Shown: piece by piece, positions 13,182 to 20,259 of the stretch
How positions within the stretch are numbered: the first letter of the stretch is position 1
How the letters are laid out: every line of letters starts with the position of its first letter
Assembly: GCA_000230935.2 (NCBI GenBank)
Contig: AGIQ01000007.1
Span: forward strand, 1 to 64,000
Length of the DNA stretch: 64,000 bases
Source: Mycolicibacterium rhodesiae JS60
GTDB taxonomy: Bacteria; Actinomycetota; Actinomycetes; Mycobacteriales; Mycobacteriaceae
Direction: 5' to 3'
Notes under the pieces: generated by a model
Database searches by the model: none
What the model saw: the letters and a program-made list of their open reading frames with translations, nothing else
Told to the model about the DNA's origin: nothing
Position numbers and translations under genes: made by a program

Positions 13182-13988
13182 GTGTATACGCCACGTCAAA
13201 GCCTCTTCATCCGGGGTTCGGCCGGCGAGCCGCTTCCGGGGGTGTGGAACGCTCTCGAGGCTCGTGGCACGCGGTTCGTGCGGGGTCAGCTCGGCCTGGT
13301 CTGCGCTGGCCCAGGCACAGGCAAGTCTGCGTTCGTCCTCGCCTACGCTCTGAAGTCGAAGGTACCGACCCTCTACTTCTCAGCTGACTCGGATGCGTTC
13401 ACCCAGTTGTCCCGTTCGCTGTCGATCATCAGCGGGTGGTCGCTCGAGAAGTCATCGCAGGCTGTCCTCAACGAGGACATCGGCTCCCTCGGCGATGAGC
13501 TGGACGCTCTACCAATCCGGTTCAACTACAAGGCATCTCCCAACCTCGACGTGATCGAGGACTGCCTGTCGGCGTACGACGCGTTGTACGAGGACTACCC
13601 GGCACTGATCGTTGTGGACAACATCACCAACGTCCGAACCGAGAGTAGCGACGGGGACGACCCGTTCTCGGGGCTGGAAGCGTTGATGGACTACCTCCAC
13701 GAGATGGCCCGGGAAACCGGGGCCAGCGTGGTGGGGCTTCACCACGTCACCGGCCAGTACAACGACGGGGATAAGCCAATCCCGTTGGGAGGCATCAAAG
13801 GTCAGATCGGGCGTGTACCCGAGCTGATCATCACGCTCCACCGAGAAACCGATCCGTACAGCGACACCTCGTCTCTGCGGGTCTCCACGGTCAAGAACCG
13901 TGGTGGCAAGTCTGACGCCAGTGGTCAGGACTACGCCGAACTTGAGTTCACTGGCAGCACTATGCAAATCGAAGATCTCAAGTTCTAG
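13182..13988 (+). CDS. DnaB/RecA-like replicative ATPase
   Basis: 268 residues, GTG start directly after the preceding stop. Walker A GPGTGKSA near residue 43, Walker B LIVVDN near 141, LHHVTGQYND near 184 (sensor region) and the conserved PLGGIKGQIGRVPELI match L5 gp65-type helicases. It lacks the N-terminal primase-binding domain of cellular DnaB, as usual for these phages. It should unwind the phage replication fork with the two-part primase and DNA polymerase encoded downstream. Confidence 0.85.
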   Translation: MYTPRQSLFIRGSAGEPLPGVWNALEARGTRFVRGQLGLVCAGPGTGKSAFVLAYALKSKVPTLYFSADSDAFTQLSRSLSIISGWSLEKSSQAVLNEDIGSLGDELDALPIRFNYKASPNLDVIEDCLSAYDALYEDYPALIVVDNITNVRTESSDGDDPFSGLEALMDYLHEMARETGASVVGLHHVTGQYNDGDKPIPLGGIKGQIGRVPELIITLHRETDPYSDTSSLRVSTVKNRGGKSDASGQDYAELEFTGSTMQIEDLKF

Positions 13989-13994
13989 CGGGAA

Positions 13995-14007
13995 CTTGAC
14001 AGCTAAC
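13995..14007 (+). promoter_or_regulatory. repressor site (stoperator)
   Basis: CTTGACAGCTAAC, six bases after the helicase stop. The TTG frame stops after six codons, so here it does not act as a gene start. Confidence 0.75.
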
Positions 14008-14019
14008 AGAAAGTAGCGA

Positions 14020-14376
14020 ATGACCACAGCATCTGAACTCCTCAATACCGTGATCGAGCTGGGCACGGAGCAGCCAGACACCAAGGCGAAGTGCCGGTAC
14101 TTCAACCCGAACGCCACCCCGTGTTGCATCGTCGGCCACGCCTTCGAGAAGCACGGCATCACCCAGCAGACCCTGAAGGAAGTGCCAGGCGTCACCTACG
14201 AGAACCTGAACCGATGGTCGAGCATCCAAGCAAGCAGGATCCTCGACTTGGTCGGCGTCGACAGTGACGACCCTGCTGCCGTCAGCAAGCTCGGTGCGAT
14301 CCAGCTCGCTCAGGACACCGGATCTACCTGGGGCGAAGCCCTGACCCTCGTCACCGGCATCACCCCCACCAAGTAG
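14020..14376 (+). CDS. conserved phage protein
   Basis: 118 residues, soluble, helical. It contains NPNATPCCIVGHAFEKHGIT, with two Cys and a His. Short relatives of this pattern occur in other actinophages, but I do not know a function. AAAGTAG lies upstream of the ATG. Confidence 0.6.
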   Translation: MTTASELLNTVIELGTEQPDTKAKCRYFNPNATPCCIVGHAFEKHGITQQTLKEVPGVTYENLNRWSSIQASRILDLVGVDSDDPAAVSKLGAIQLAQDTGSTWGEALTLVTGITPTK

Positions 14377-14387
14377 GAAGTAGCGCA

Positions 14388-14564
14388 ATGCAAATCGGTA
14401 TCGGAACGATCCTGTTCATCGTCTTCATGGTCCTCAAGCTCACCAGCGTCATCGACTGGTCGTGGCTGTGGGTCGCCGCCCCGTTGTGGATCCCACTCAG
14501 CCTCGCCGGGGTGCTTTACACCTTCGGTGTCGCCCTGACCGCCCTCGCCAACAAGCTCGACTAG
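14388..14564 (+). CDS. two-TM membrane protein
   Basis: 58 residues with two hydrophobic segments (IGTILFIVFMVLKL and WVAAPLWIPLSLAGVLYTFG) linked by TSVIDWSW. This pattern occurs in small phage proteins labelled Fragile-X-F-type transmembrane proteins. GGAAG is upstream. It is followed 16 bases later by a lipoprotein gene, so both products go to the cell envelope. Confidence 0.65.
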   Translation: MQIGIGTILFIVFMVLKLTSVIDWSWLWVAAPLWIPLSLAGVLYTFGVALTALANKLD

Positions 14565-14579
14565 AAGGAACCCACCTAC

Positions 14580-14966
14580 ATGAAGAAGATCATCGCCACC
14601 ACTGTCGCCGCTGTCGCTCTCGCGCTCGGCCTGGCCGGATGCACAGACACCGACGCTGATGTAGCTTCGGCGAACATCTCCAAGGCGTCGGAGCAGTTTG
14701 AGGTCAGCCGTCGCATCGTCGCGGTCAACACCTTCACCGACAAGTACCTGTTGATCGTGGAGGGCAAGTGCTCGCTCGAGTACCCAGACTTGAAGACCGA
14801 GATCATCTGCAAGCTCGATGACGGCGCGCTGGTGAAGCACGTTGTGCGCCAGAGCGACAACGTCACGGTGTTCGTGGAGCAGACCACCGGTACCACGGTG
14901 TCGACCGACCACTACCGGGTGATCTTCAAGCCCGAGGCGATCGTCCCGAACTTCGATCGGCCGTAG
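14580..14966 (+). CDS. phage lipoprotein
   Basis: 128 residues with a clear lipoprotein signal: MKKIIATTVAAVALALG then LAGC, Cys at residue 21. The mature domain is beta-rich (VSRRIVAVNTFTDKYLLIVE, with Cys pairs) and resembles beta-sandwich lipoproteins seen in many actinophages. A role in superinfection exclusion or blocking DNA entry is possible by analogy with other phage lipoproteins, but is inference. AGAAGG lies upstream of the ATG. A hairpin at 15021 may end this transcript. Confidence 0.75.
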   Translation: MKKIIATTVAAVALALGLAGCTDTDADVASANISKASEQFEVSRRIVAVNTFTDKYLLIVEGKCSLEYPDLKTEIICKLDDGALVKHVVRQSDNVTVFVEQTTGTTVSTDHYRVIFKPEAIVPNFDRP

Positions 14967-15020
14967 ACCCGGCTCAGGCCCGAGTTCCCACGGCGAATAG
15001 CCGGTAACCAACGCGGTCAA

Positions 15021-15044
15021 GCCAACAGCCCATTGGCTGTTGGC
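15021..15044 (+). terminator. 10-bp stem-loop after the lipoprotein gene
   Basis: GCCAACAGCC-CATT-GGCTGTTGGC is a perfect 10-bp stem with a 4-nt loop, followed by GTTTGG rather than a full T-run. It lies 54 bases after the lipoprotein stop and 50 bases before the next repressor site. It could be a mycobacterial-type terminator lacking a U-tract. Confidence 0.6.
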
Positions 15045-15094
15045 GTTTGGTGGGAGAAACTCCGCTACTCGGGCGCACCTTGCTCTGCATCAAC

Positions 15095-15107
15095 CTTGAC
15101 AGCTAAC
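15095..15107 (+). promoter_or_regulatory. repressor site (stoperator)
   Basis: CTTGACAGCTAAC. The TTG frame stops after ten codons, two bases into the next ATG (CGATGA). Confidence 0.75.
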
Positions 15108-15124
15108 CGAAAGGAATCACAACG

Positions 15125-15454
15125 ATGACCACCCCGAACTCCATGCCCAAGAAGGCTGGCCTGCATCTACAGATCCTGGGCAGCCTGCTCAAGCGAGTCC
15201 CGGCGTCGTGGACCCAGAAGTCCATCGACCCCAACTCGCCGGATCCCAACAAGCCGTTGATCATCGAGACCAAGCACGAGCGGCTCGAGATCCCCAGCAC
15301 CGCCCGCCGCGAGGCCCGCGTGAAGAACGTCAAGAAGGGCCAGGACGGCATCTACCGCCACCAGATGGCCACCGTCGAGGTCTTGGTGCCGACCCTCGCC
15401 GGCAACGTCTCTGACCTGAACATCGACCGCATGGCGAAGCGTTGGGTCGCGTGA
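15125..15454 (+). CDS. conserved phage protein
   Basis: 109 residues, ATG with GAAAGGAA upstream. Basic, with a central ARREARVKNVKKGQDG segment. No domain recognised. The stop overlaps the next GTG. Confidence 0.6.
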   Translation: MTTPNSMPKKAGLHLQILGSLLKRVPASWTQKSIDPNSPDPNKPLIIETKHERLEIPSTARREARVKNVKKGQDGIYRHQMATVEVLVPTLAGNVSDLNIDRMAKRWVA

Positions 15455-15546
15455 GGTTCTTAGTCTCTTTCCTGCTGTTCCAGGTGACCTACCACCTGGG
15501 TCTGTTCGTTGGGGCGGTCAACGGCTTCTACGGATGGCACCCGTGA
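15451..15546 (+). CDS. 31-residue membrane peptide
   Basis: VRFLVSFLLFQVTYHLGLFV and on, one hydrophobic segment. GTG overlaps the previous stop. First of four overlapping tiny genes. Confidence 0.45.
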   Translation: MRFLVSFLLFQVTYHLGLFVGAVNGFYGWHP

Positions 15547-15677
15547 AGGACTTCTGGTGGGGAGTTCTAGTTGGCTTCCTGGTGGCGGCTGCCCTGGCTG
15601 GCTTCGCACTAACCGGAATAACGAGTGAGATCTGCGGGCCGACCACTACCACGACTATCACGATTCCAGTCCAGTGA
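15543..15677 (+). CDS. 44-residue single-pass membrane protein
   Basis: VKDFWWGVLVGFLVAAALAG then an external-looking Thr-rich tail (GPTTTTTITIPVQ). GTG overlaps the previous stop. Confidence 0.5.
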   Translation: MKDFWWGVLVGFLVAAALAGFALTGITSEICGPTTTTTITIPVQ

Positions 15678-15823
15678 GGCTGTCGCTCAAGCTCCTCGGC
15701 TTCGAGATAGCGAGCCTGTACCTCGAGGGCGGCGATGAGCCGGCCGCTGAGGAAGTCGTCCGCAAGGTCAGCAAGCCGGTCAAGCTCATCTCTCGGTTGT
15801 GGGTGGCTGGGATGATCTCCTGA
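15674..15823 (+). CDS. 49-residue phage protein
   Basis: VRLSLKLLGFEIASLYLEGG, an acidic middle and an amphipathic end (VKLISRLWVAGMIS). GTG overlaps the previous stop and its TGA overlaps the next ATG. Confidence 0.5.
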   Translation: MRLSLKLLGFEIASLYLEGGDEPAAEEVVRKVSKPVKLISRLWVAGMIS

Positions 15824-15978
15824 TGGGCGCTGTGCCTGACGGGATCTGGTTCGTCTGGGAGTTCATCATCTGGCCCCTGGTGATGCTCTCCTGGGCGATC
15901 CACGTCGAACAGCGACGAAGGGAGAAGTGTGCCTGTAGCGAGGAAGTCGTCAACTCGCACGACAAAGCCCTGCGTTGA
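15823..15978 (+). CDS. 51-residue single-pass membrane protein
   Basis: One hydrophobic segment (FIIWPLVMLSWAIHV) followed by a basic stretch (EQRRREKCAC). Its 3' end overlaps the endonuclease VII gene by 50 bases in another frame, the longest overlap in this arm. Confidence 0.5.
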   Translation: MGAVPDGIWFVWEFIIWPLVMLSWAIHVEQRRREKCACSEEVVNSHDKALR

Positions 15979-16420
15979 CTGCGTCAAAGAGGGCGTAACC
16001 ACCAAGCGCAAACTCAAGTCGATCCGAGGCAAGCTCGTTCCCGGCCCCCGCTGCGATACGCATCATCGAGCTAAGAAGCGAAAAGCAAGCTCGGGATCGT
16101 GGGCGGCGAGAATCCTTGCCACGTACGGGATCACGGCGGAAGAGTACTGGGAGATCTATGAGTTCCAAGGAGGCAGGTGCTACATCTGTCAGCGAGCCAA
16201 CGGTAAAGCCAAGAGGCTTTCCGTTGACCACGACCACAAAACAGGCGTGGTGCGAGGGCTCCTGTGCACTATGTGCAACAAGTACACCCTCGGCTGGGCG
16301 CGGGATTGCGCCGAATTCTTCAAGAGGGCCATCGCGTACCTAGCCAATCCGCCGGCCGTCCAGGTGCTCGGGGAGCGTATTGCTCCCATCGAGGCTGACA
16401 GACTGAGGGGATCACCTTGA
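15929..16420 (+). CDS. recombination endonuclease VII
   Basis: 163 residues, GTG start with GGGAG upstream. Endonuclease VII family signatures are clear: GGRCYICQRANG (zinc Cys pair, about residues 81-92), SVDHDHKTGVVRGLLC (catalytic DHDH) and MCNKYTLGWARD (second Cys and helix). It corresponds to L5 gp59 and should cleave branched DNA during recombination or before packaging. Its TGA stop is supplied by the next repressor site. Confidence 0.92.
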   Translation: MPVARKSSTRTTKPCVDCVKEGVTTKRKLKSIRGKLVPGPRCDTHHRAKKRKASSGSWAARILATYGITAEEYWEIYEFQGGRCYICQRANGKAKRLSVDHDHKTGVVRGLLCTMCNKYTLGWARDCAEFFKRAIAYLANPPAVQVLGERIAPIEADRLRGSP

Positions 16421-16428
16421 CAGCTAAC
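16416..16428 (+). promoter_or_regulatory. repressor site overlapping stop and start codons
   Basis: CTTGACAGCTAAC carries the stop of the endonuclease VII gene and the TTG start of the next gene. Confidence 0.75.
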
Positions 16429-16584
16429 GGGGTCAACGACTCGCTGCAGATATCGGTTGATCACGTCAACGACACCGTAACCATCCACGCTCCCAGCCAC
16501 GTTCGTGTGGTAACGCGAATCACGAACGACTTTGAGGACGGCGTAACGGTCATCTTCGAGAAACGGAAGCCCGGTGTCCTCTGA
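16417..16584 (+). CDS. 55-residue protein starting inside a repressor site
   Basis: Reads MTANGVNDSLQISVDHVNDT then a beta-rich tail. GAGGGG lies 7-12 bases before the TTG, a good ribosome-binding site, so the start is well supported. The repressor site encodes M-T-A-N. It overlaps the primase start by 11 bases. Confidence 0.6.
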   Translation: MTANGVNDSLQISVDHVNDTVTIHAPSHVRVVTRITNDFEDGVTVIFEKRKPGVL

Positions 16585-16963
16585 GTCACCGATCGCGCTA
16601 GCGATCCTTCGCTACTACCCGGACTGGGAACCTCCCGAGGACCGGCACGAGTGGAACAAGTGCTTGTGCCCGTTCCACGGCGAGGAGAACGCCTCTGCTG
16701 CAGTCAGTTACGACAACCAGGGCTTCAACTGCCTTGGGTGCAGCGTGCGCGGGGACGTGATCTCGATCATCCGACACGAAGAGAAGGAGGTGAGTTTTGC
16801 AGAGGCTGTCCGAATCGCAGAGAGCCTATCTGTGGGAAGCCACTACAAGGTACCGGGGAAGCCTGCCAGGAAGCCCAGCCGCCGAGTATTTGGCGAGCAG
16901 GGGAGTCCTCGGCGCAACTCAATTCGGCCTGGGGTTCGTGGCCGATCCACTCCCTGGTCATGA
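16574..16963 (+). CDS. DNA primase, zinc-binding part
   Basis: 129 residues (GTG start) carrying the CHC2-type zinc domain: C-x-C-P-F-H near residues 30-35 and C-x-x-C (FNCLGC) near 52-57, then helices (SFAEAVRIAESLS). The C-terminal third is basic. It is the template-recognition half of a split primase whose catalytic part lies in the next overlapping frame. Cluster A phages carry primase as two frames, as far as I recall. Confidence 0.85.
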   Translation: MSSESPIALAILRYYPDWEPPEDRHEWNKCLCPFHGEENASAAVSYDNQGFNCLGCSVRGDVISIIRHEEKEVSFAEAVRIAESLSVGSHYKVPGKPARKPSRRVFGEQGSPRRNSIRPGVRGRSTPWS

Positions 16964-17423
16964 AATGTACCGGGGGTGCCTGGCCATCCCGTACATGCGC
17001 CACTCTGCTTGGCGCGGTTGGTCCGTGGCCTCGATCCGGTATCGCCGGCTCGATGGCCGTGACCCGAAGTACCTGTCGATGCCGGGGGAGAAGAACCGGA
17101 TCTACAACACCCAGGCCCTGACCCGCTACTCGCGGGATATGGCCGTCTGCGAGGGCGAGATCGACACGATCACAGCTGAATTGGCCGGCATACCCTCGGT
17201 GGGGCTGGCCGGCTCGCAGATGTGGAAGCCGTTCATGCGGGAGCTGTTCCTCGGCTACCGCAACGTGAACATCCTGGCCGACGGCGACGACGCCGGCATG
17301 GACTTCGCACACCAGGTGGCTAAGACGCTGCCGAACGCACGAATCATCCCGATGCCAGACGGCGAGGATGTCAACTCACTAGTAACAGCGCGGGGCAAAT
17401 CGGCTCTGCTGGAAAGGATCTGA
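16797..17423 (+). CDS. DNA primase, TOPRIM catalytic part
   Basis: 208 residues starting at a TTG with GGAGG 7 bases upstream. A stop codon two codons before the TTG shows that it starts here rather than by simple frame continuation. The TOPRIM core is present: AVCEGEIDTITA (catalytic Glu, about residue 118), SVGLAGSQ and NILADGDDAGMDFA (DxD, about 158). It makes RNA primers at the phage fork with the zinc part and helicase. The overlap with the zinc part is 167 bases in a different frame. Confidence 0.85.
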   Translation: MQRLSESQRAYLWEATTRYRGSLPGSPAAEYLASRGVLGATQFGLGFVADPLPGHEMYRGCLAIPYMRHSAWRGWSVASIRYRRLDGRDPKYLSMPGEKNRIYNTQALTRYSRDMAVCEGEIDTITAELAGIPSVGLAGSQMWKPFMRELFLGYRNVNILADGDDAGMDFAHQVAKTLPNARIIPMPDGEDVNSLVTARGKSALLERI

Positions 17424-17635
17424 TGGAGCCTCGAGTGTTTTCTACTCTGGACGAAGTCCCTGAGGGGGTCGTTGTAACCGACAACCAGTACCCCACTTAC
17501 TGGAAGTTCGAAGAAGGTGTCCGATACATGGACCTGGGTGTAGAGGACGGGGTGATCATTTGGGACGGAGGGGAACAGAACCCGGACAACACCTTCTTGA
17601 ACAGGCGGGCTCCCTTCACTGAGGTGCTGCCGTGA
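17423..17635 (+). CDS. 70-residue phage protein, paralogue of a DUF6378 tail
   Basis: MEPRVFSTLDEVPEGVVVTD and on to RRAPFTEVLP. The start EPRVF..DEVPEGV.V.D and end RAPFTEVL also occur in the C-terminal 60 residues of the DUF6378 protein at 17901, so one domain exists as a free copy and as a fusion. GGAAAGG is upstream. Function unknown. Confidence 0.65.
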   Translation: MEPRVFSTLDEVPEGVVVTDNQYPTYWKFEEGVRYMDLGVEDGVIIWDGGEQNPDNTFLNRRAPFTEVLP

Positions 17636-17904
17636 GAACGATGTTCGCACCCGTCACCGTCTACGGCCAACCGAACTGCAAGTACTGCGTCGTCGCGGTC
17701 AAGAAGCTCGAGGACGCCGGGGTGAAGTTCGACTACGTCGACCTGACGAAGAACGCTGAGGCCAAGACCTACGTCATCGACGTGCTCAAGGCCCGGATGG
17801 TTCCCGTCGTGGTTGACGACATCCACACGCCCATCGTGGGCGACAACCCAGAGAAGCTCCAAGAGCTGATCGACTACTACACCGCATCGGAGACTGGTCT
17901 GTGA
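17632..17904 (+). CDS. NrdH-type glutaredoxin
   Basis: 90 residues with the redox motif CKYC (about residues 16-19) in a thioredoxin fold, followed by MVPVVV (cis-Pro) and a C-terminal helix. It should reduce the phage ribonucleotide reductase encoded 2.4 kb downstream. GTG at 17632 overlaps the previous stop. An ATG three codons later is an alternative. The motif here is C-K-Y-C, rather than the C-V-Q-C or C-M-Q-C of typical NrdH. Confidence 0.8.
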   Translation: MRTMFAPVTVYGQPNCKYCVVAVKKLEDAGVKFDYVDLTKNAEAKTYVIDVLKARMVPVVVDDIHTPIVGDNPEKLQELIDYYTASETGL

Positions 17905-18389
17905 CCGAATCTGTTCTGCAAGAAGCCGAACGACTCATCAACGGCGACCGCCAGCAGACCTACGGGGAGGCGATCAAGTCGTTCGAGCGCATCGCAGACC
18001 TGTGGTCTGCCTACATCGGAGGCGTGTCGCTGACGGCTATGGATGTGGCCAATCTGATGGCGCTGCTGAAGATCTCACGTGCCAAGAGTGCGCTGGACAC
18101 CCCAGAGGTCATCCATCGCGACTCCTATGTCGACGGAGCCGGCTACCTCGCCTTGGCGGTGCGCTGCTACGAGGAGATTTGGGCCTCGCAGGCCCACATC
18201 CTCGACGCTGAGGTTGTCGAGCCCCGCGTGTGGGAGCAAAACGATCAGGTGCCGAAAGGCGAGAGCGTTACGGTTATCGACAGTCGGGGTATCGAGTTCA
18301 CGCGAGACCACGAGCACGCGGAGTACCTACTGTACCCGGTTAGCGGGGACTACGTGCAGCCCCGAGCACCGTTCACCGAGGTGCTCTAG
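17901..18389 (+). CDS. DUF6378 protein with fused C-terminal domain
   Basis: 162 residues. Residues 1-100 carry the DUF6378 pattern: NGDRQQTYGEAIKSFERIAD, LWSAYIGGVSLTAMDVANLM, LLKISR and DSYVDGAGYLALAVRCYEE. The last 60 residues repeat the 70-residue protein at 17423. The DUF6378 part resembles nucleotide-pocket folds used in phage DNA metabolism, but no activity is known. GTG start overlaps the NrdH stop. Confidence 0.75.
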   Translation: MTESVLQEAERLINGDRQQTYGEAIKSFERIADLWSAYIGGVSLTAMDVANLMALLKISRAKSALDTPEVIHRDSYVDGAGYLALAVRCYEEIWASQAHILDAEVVEPRVWEQNDQVPKGESVTVIDSRGIEFTRDHEHAEYLLYPVSGDYVQPRAPFTEVL

Positions 18390-19160
18390 TTGACGAAGCG
18401 CATCGTCGTCATCTCGGATACCCAGATCCCCTTCGATGACCGGAAGGCCATGGCCAAGGTCATCGAGTTCATCGGGGACTACCAGCCCGACGAGGTCATC
18501 CACATCGGCGACCTGATGGACTTTCCGTCTCCGTCGCGCTGGACGAAGGGCTCGGCGCTGGAGTTCCAGCAGCGGATCAAGCCGGATTCGGAGCAGGCCA
18601 AGACGCGTCTGCTCTCTCCGCTCCGTGCGGTCTTCGAGGGGCCGATCAAGGTACACGAGGGCAACCACGACCGCCGGCCGTTCGACTACCTGGAGAAGTA
18701 CGCTCCAGCTCTGGTCGAGTTCGCCGACCAGTTCAAGATGGAAGCTCTGCTGGATTTCGACGGCTTCGGCATCGAGGTGCTGCCTGAGTTCAACAAGATC
18801 GCACCGGGCTGGGTCACCACCCACGGCCACCGTGGTGGTATCCGGTTGACGCAGAAAGCCGGGGACACCGCGCTCAACGCGGCTATCCGGTTCAACACGT
18901 CGGTCGTGATGGGCCATACCCATCGCCTCGCCCTCAAGCCTGAGAGCAAGGGCTACGGCGGCGACATCACCAAGTCGCTGTGGGGTATGGAGGTCGGCAA
19001 CCTGATGTCGATGAAGATGGCCACCTACCTCCAGGGCGGAACGGCGAACTGGCAGCAGGGATTCGGGATCCTGACGATCGACGGCAATCACGTCAAGCCC
19101 GAGATCATCCCGATCGAACACGGCAAGTTCATGGTCGACGGCTACACCTGGAAGGTCTGA
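18390..19160 (+). CDS. calcineurin-like metallophosphoesterase
   Basis: 256 residues. Metal-binding motifs appear in family order: SDTQIPF (D9), HIGDLMDF (GD, about 39), HEGNHDRR (GNHD, about 92), THGHRGG (about 150) and GHTHR (about 176). It corresponds to L5 gp54. It hydrolyses phosphoesters, and the natural substrate is unknown. A TTG start follows directly after the previous stop with GAGGTG upstream. Confidence 0.88.
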   Translation: MTKRIVVISDTQIPFDDRKAMAKVIEFIGDYQPDEVIHIGDLMDFPSPSRWTKGSALEFQQRIKPDSEQAKTRLLSPLRAVFEGPIKVHEGNHDRRPFDYLEKYAPALVEFADQFKMEALLDFDGFGIEVLPEFNKIAPGWVTTHGHRGGIRLTQKAGDTALNAAIRFNTSVVMGHTHRLALKPESKGYGGDITKSLWGMEVGNLMSMKMATYLQGGTANWQQGFGILTIDGNHVKPEIIPIEHGKFMVDGYTWKV

Positions 19161-19162
19161 AA

Positions 19163-19175
19163 CTTGACAGCCAAC
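19163..19175 (+). promoter_or_regulatory. repressor site overlapping a start codon
   Basis: CTTGACAGCCAAC, two bases after the phosphoesterase stop. Its TTG starts the next gene. Confidence 0.75.
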
Positions 19176-19319
19176 AAGCTGCCGATCCTGCATCGGGGTG
19201 CGCGGTCGAGTCACATCTCTGTTGACGAGATCCGAGATGTGTTCGCGGAGGAGGTCACCCGTGGCATCAGCTTCGACCACGTGAGTCGGGAGGAGTACCT
19301 GCAGCAGGTGATGCCTTGA
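19164..19319 (+). CDS. 51-residue protein starting inside a repressor site
   Basis: Reads MTANKLPILHRGARSSHISV then an acidic helix and ends EEYLQQVMP. GGAAGGT lies 8-14 bases before the TTG. No other start is available near the 5' end. Its stop overlaps the next TTG. Confidence 0.6.
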   Translation: MTANKLPILHRGARSSHISVDEIRDVFAEEVTRGISFDHVSREEYLQQVMP

Positions 19320-20053
19320 GCGAGGAGATCGACCGGGCGTTCAAGAAAGCTGCACGGTCTGCTCTGGTCGCCTGGAAGGGCGAGTTCAACGACGACGTAG
19401 AGCTGACCAACGATCTGTGGGTTTGGTACCTCGAGAGGCCGTCAGCTCGGCGGAAGCTAGCTTCGGTCAGCGGAGCTGAGGCACATCGCATCGTGAGACA
19501 CGCTGCGCTGCAGATGCTGAGCCAGAAGATGCTGGCTAGCAACGAGTTCAACGGTCGCAACCTCTATTCGTCGGAGAGCGTGAGAGACGCGCTATCCGGG
19601 GAGTCCACCAACCGGTATCTGGTCGACATCCTGCCGCTGGCGATGGAGTCGCTGTCAGCTCAGAACGCCGGCCAGGCCGAGGCGGTCAAGAGCCGCTACG
19701 AGGACGGGGTGCTTCCGGCACAGAACTCGGCGGCGCAGTCGCTGCTCAAGAAGGCTGTGAAGTCTCTGACCGAGCACGTCAACATCATCGTGATCACAGC
19801 CGGCGTAGACGCTGACGGGAACGTCTCAGAAGGCCCTGGCAGTCGACACGCGGTGTTCCCTGAGGGCCGAAAGGCCCAGGGGGACGGCCACTCAGATCCG
19901 ACGGGCGACATGGCGATGAGCCTGATCGCCGTCGGTGACGAGCCGATACCTCTGTGCGCGATGACGAAGGATCGCCGGCCGATCCGAGGGGACAACGGCC
20001 GGTTCCTCGACAGCGACCAAACCACAACACTCAGAAAGGAGTTCGTCGCATGA
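19316..20053 (+). CDS. conserved phage protein, possible DNA-binding
   Basis: 245 residues, TTG start with GCAGG upstream. N-terminal helices (RAFKKAARSALVAWKGEFND..) recall sigma-like or RinA-type phage proteins, and a C-terminal helix pair (QSLLKKAVKSLTEHVNIIVI) precedes an acidic tail. Homologues sit just before the ribonucleotide reductase in Cluster A phages. A regulator is possible, but I cannot place it in a named family. Confidence 0.6.
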   Translation: MSEEIDRAFKKAARSALVAWKGEFNDDVELTNDLWVWYLERPSARRKLASVSGAEAHRIVRHAALQMLSQKMLASNEFNGRNLYSSESVRDALSGESTNRYLVDILPLAMESLSAQNAGQAEAVKSRYEDGVLPAQNSAAQSLLKKAVKSLTEHVNIIVITAGVDADGNVSEGPGSRHAVFPEGRKAQGDGHSDPTGDMAMSLIAVGDEPIPLCAMTKDRRPIRGDNGRFLDSDQTTTLRKEFVA

Positions 20054-20259
20054 CGGCGAGCATCTTCGACCCGGAGTTCAACGGCCCAGGCTCCGAGGTC
20101 TACCGGGCCGAGGTCACGCCTGACCTGTTCCCTCACCAGCCTCGCATGCGCTTGGAGAACTGGTCCCAGGACGATCTCGAGATGTACGTGGGCGGGGTCT
20201 TCACCCCCGGATACGGAATGAAGGACTACAGGCAGCGACACTTGAAAGGGGTTGCGTGA
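20050..20259 (+). CDS. 69-residue phage protein before RNR
   Basis: MTASIFDPEFNGPGSEVYRA and on to RQRHLKGVA, acidic/aromatic. GAAAGGAG precedes the ATG. Coupled to the RNR gene by GTGA overlap. Confidence 0.6.
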   Translation: MTASIFDPEFNGPGSEVYRAEVTPDLFPHQPRMRLENWSQDDLEMYVGGVFTPGYGMKDYRQRHLKGVA

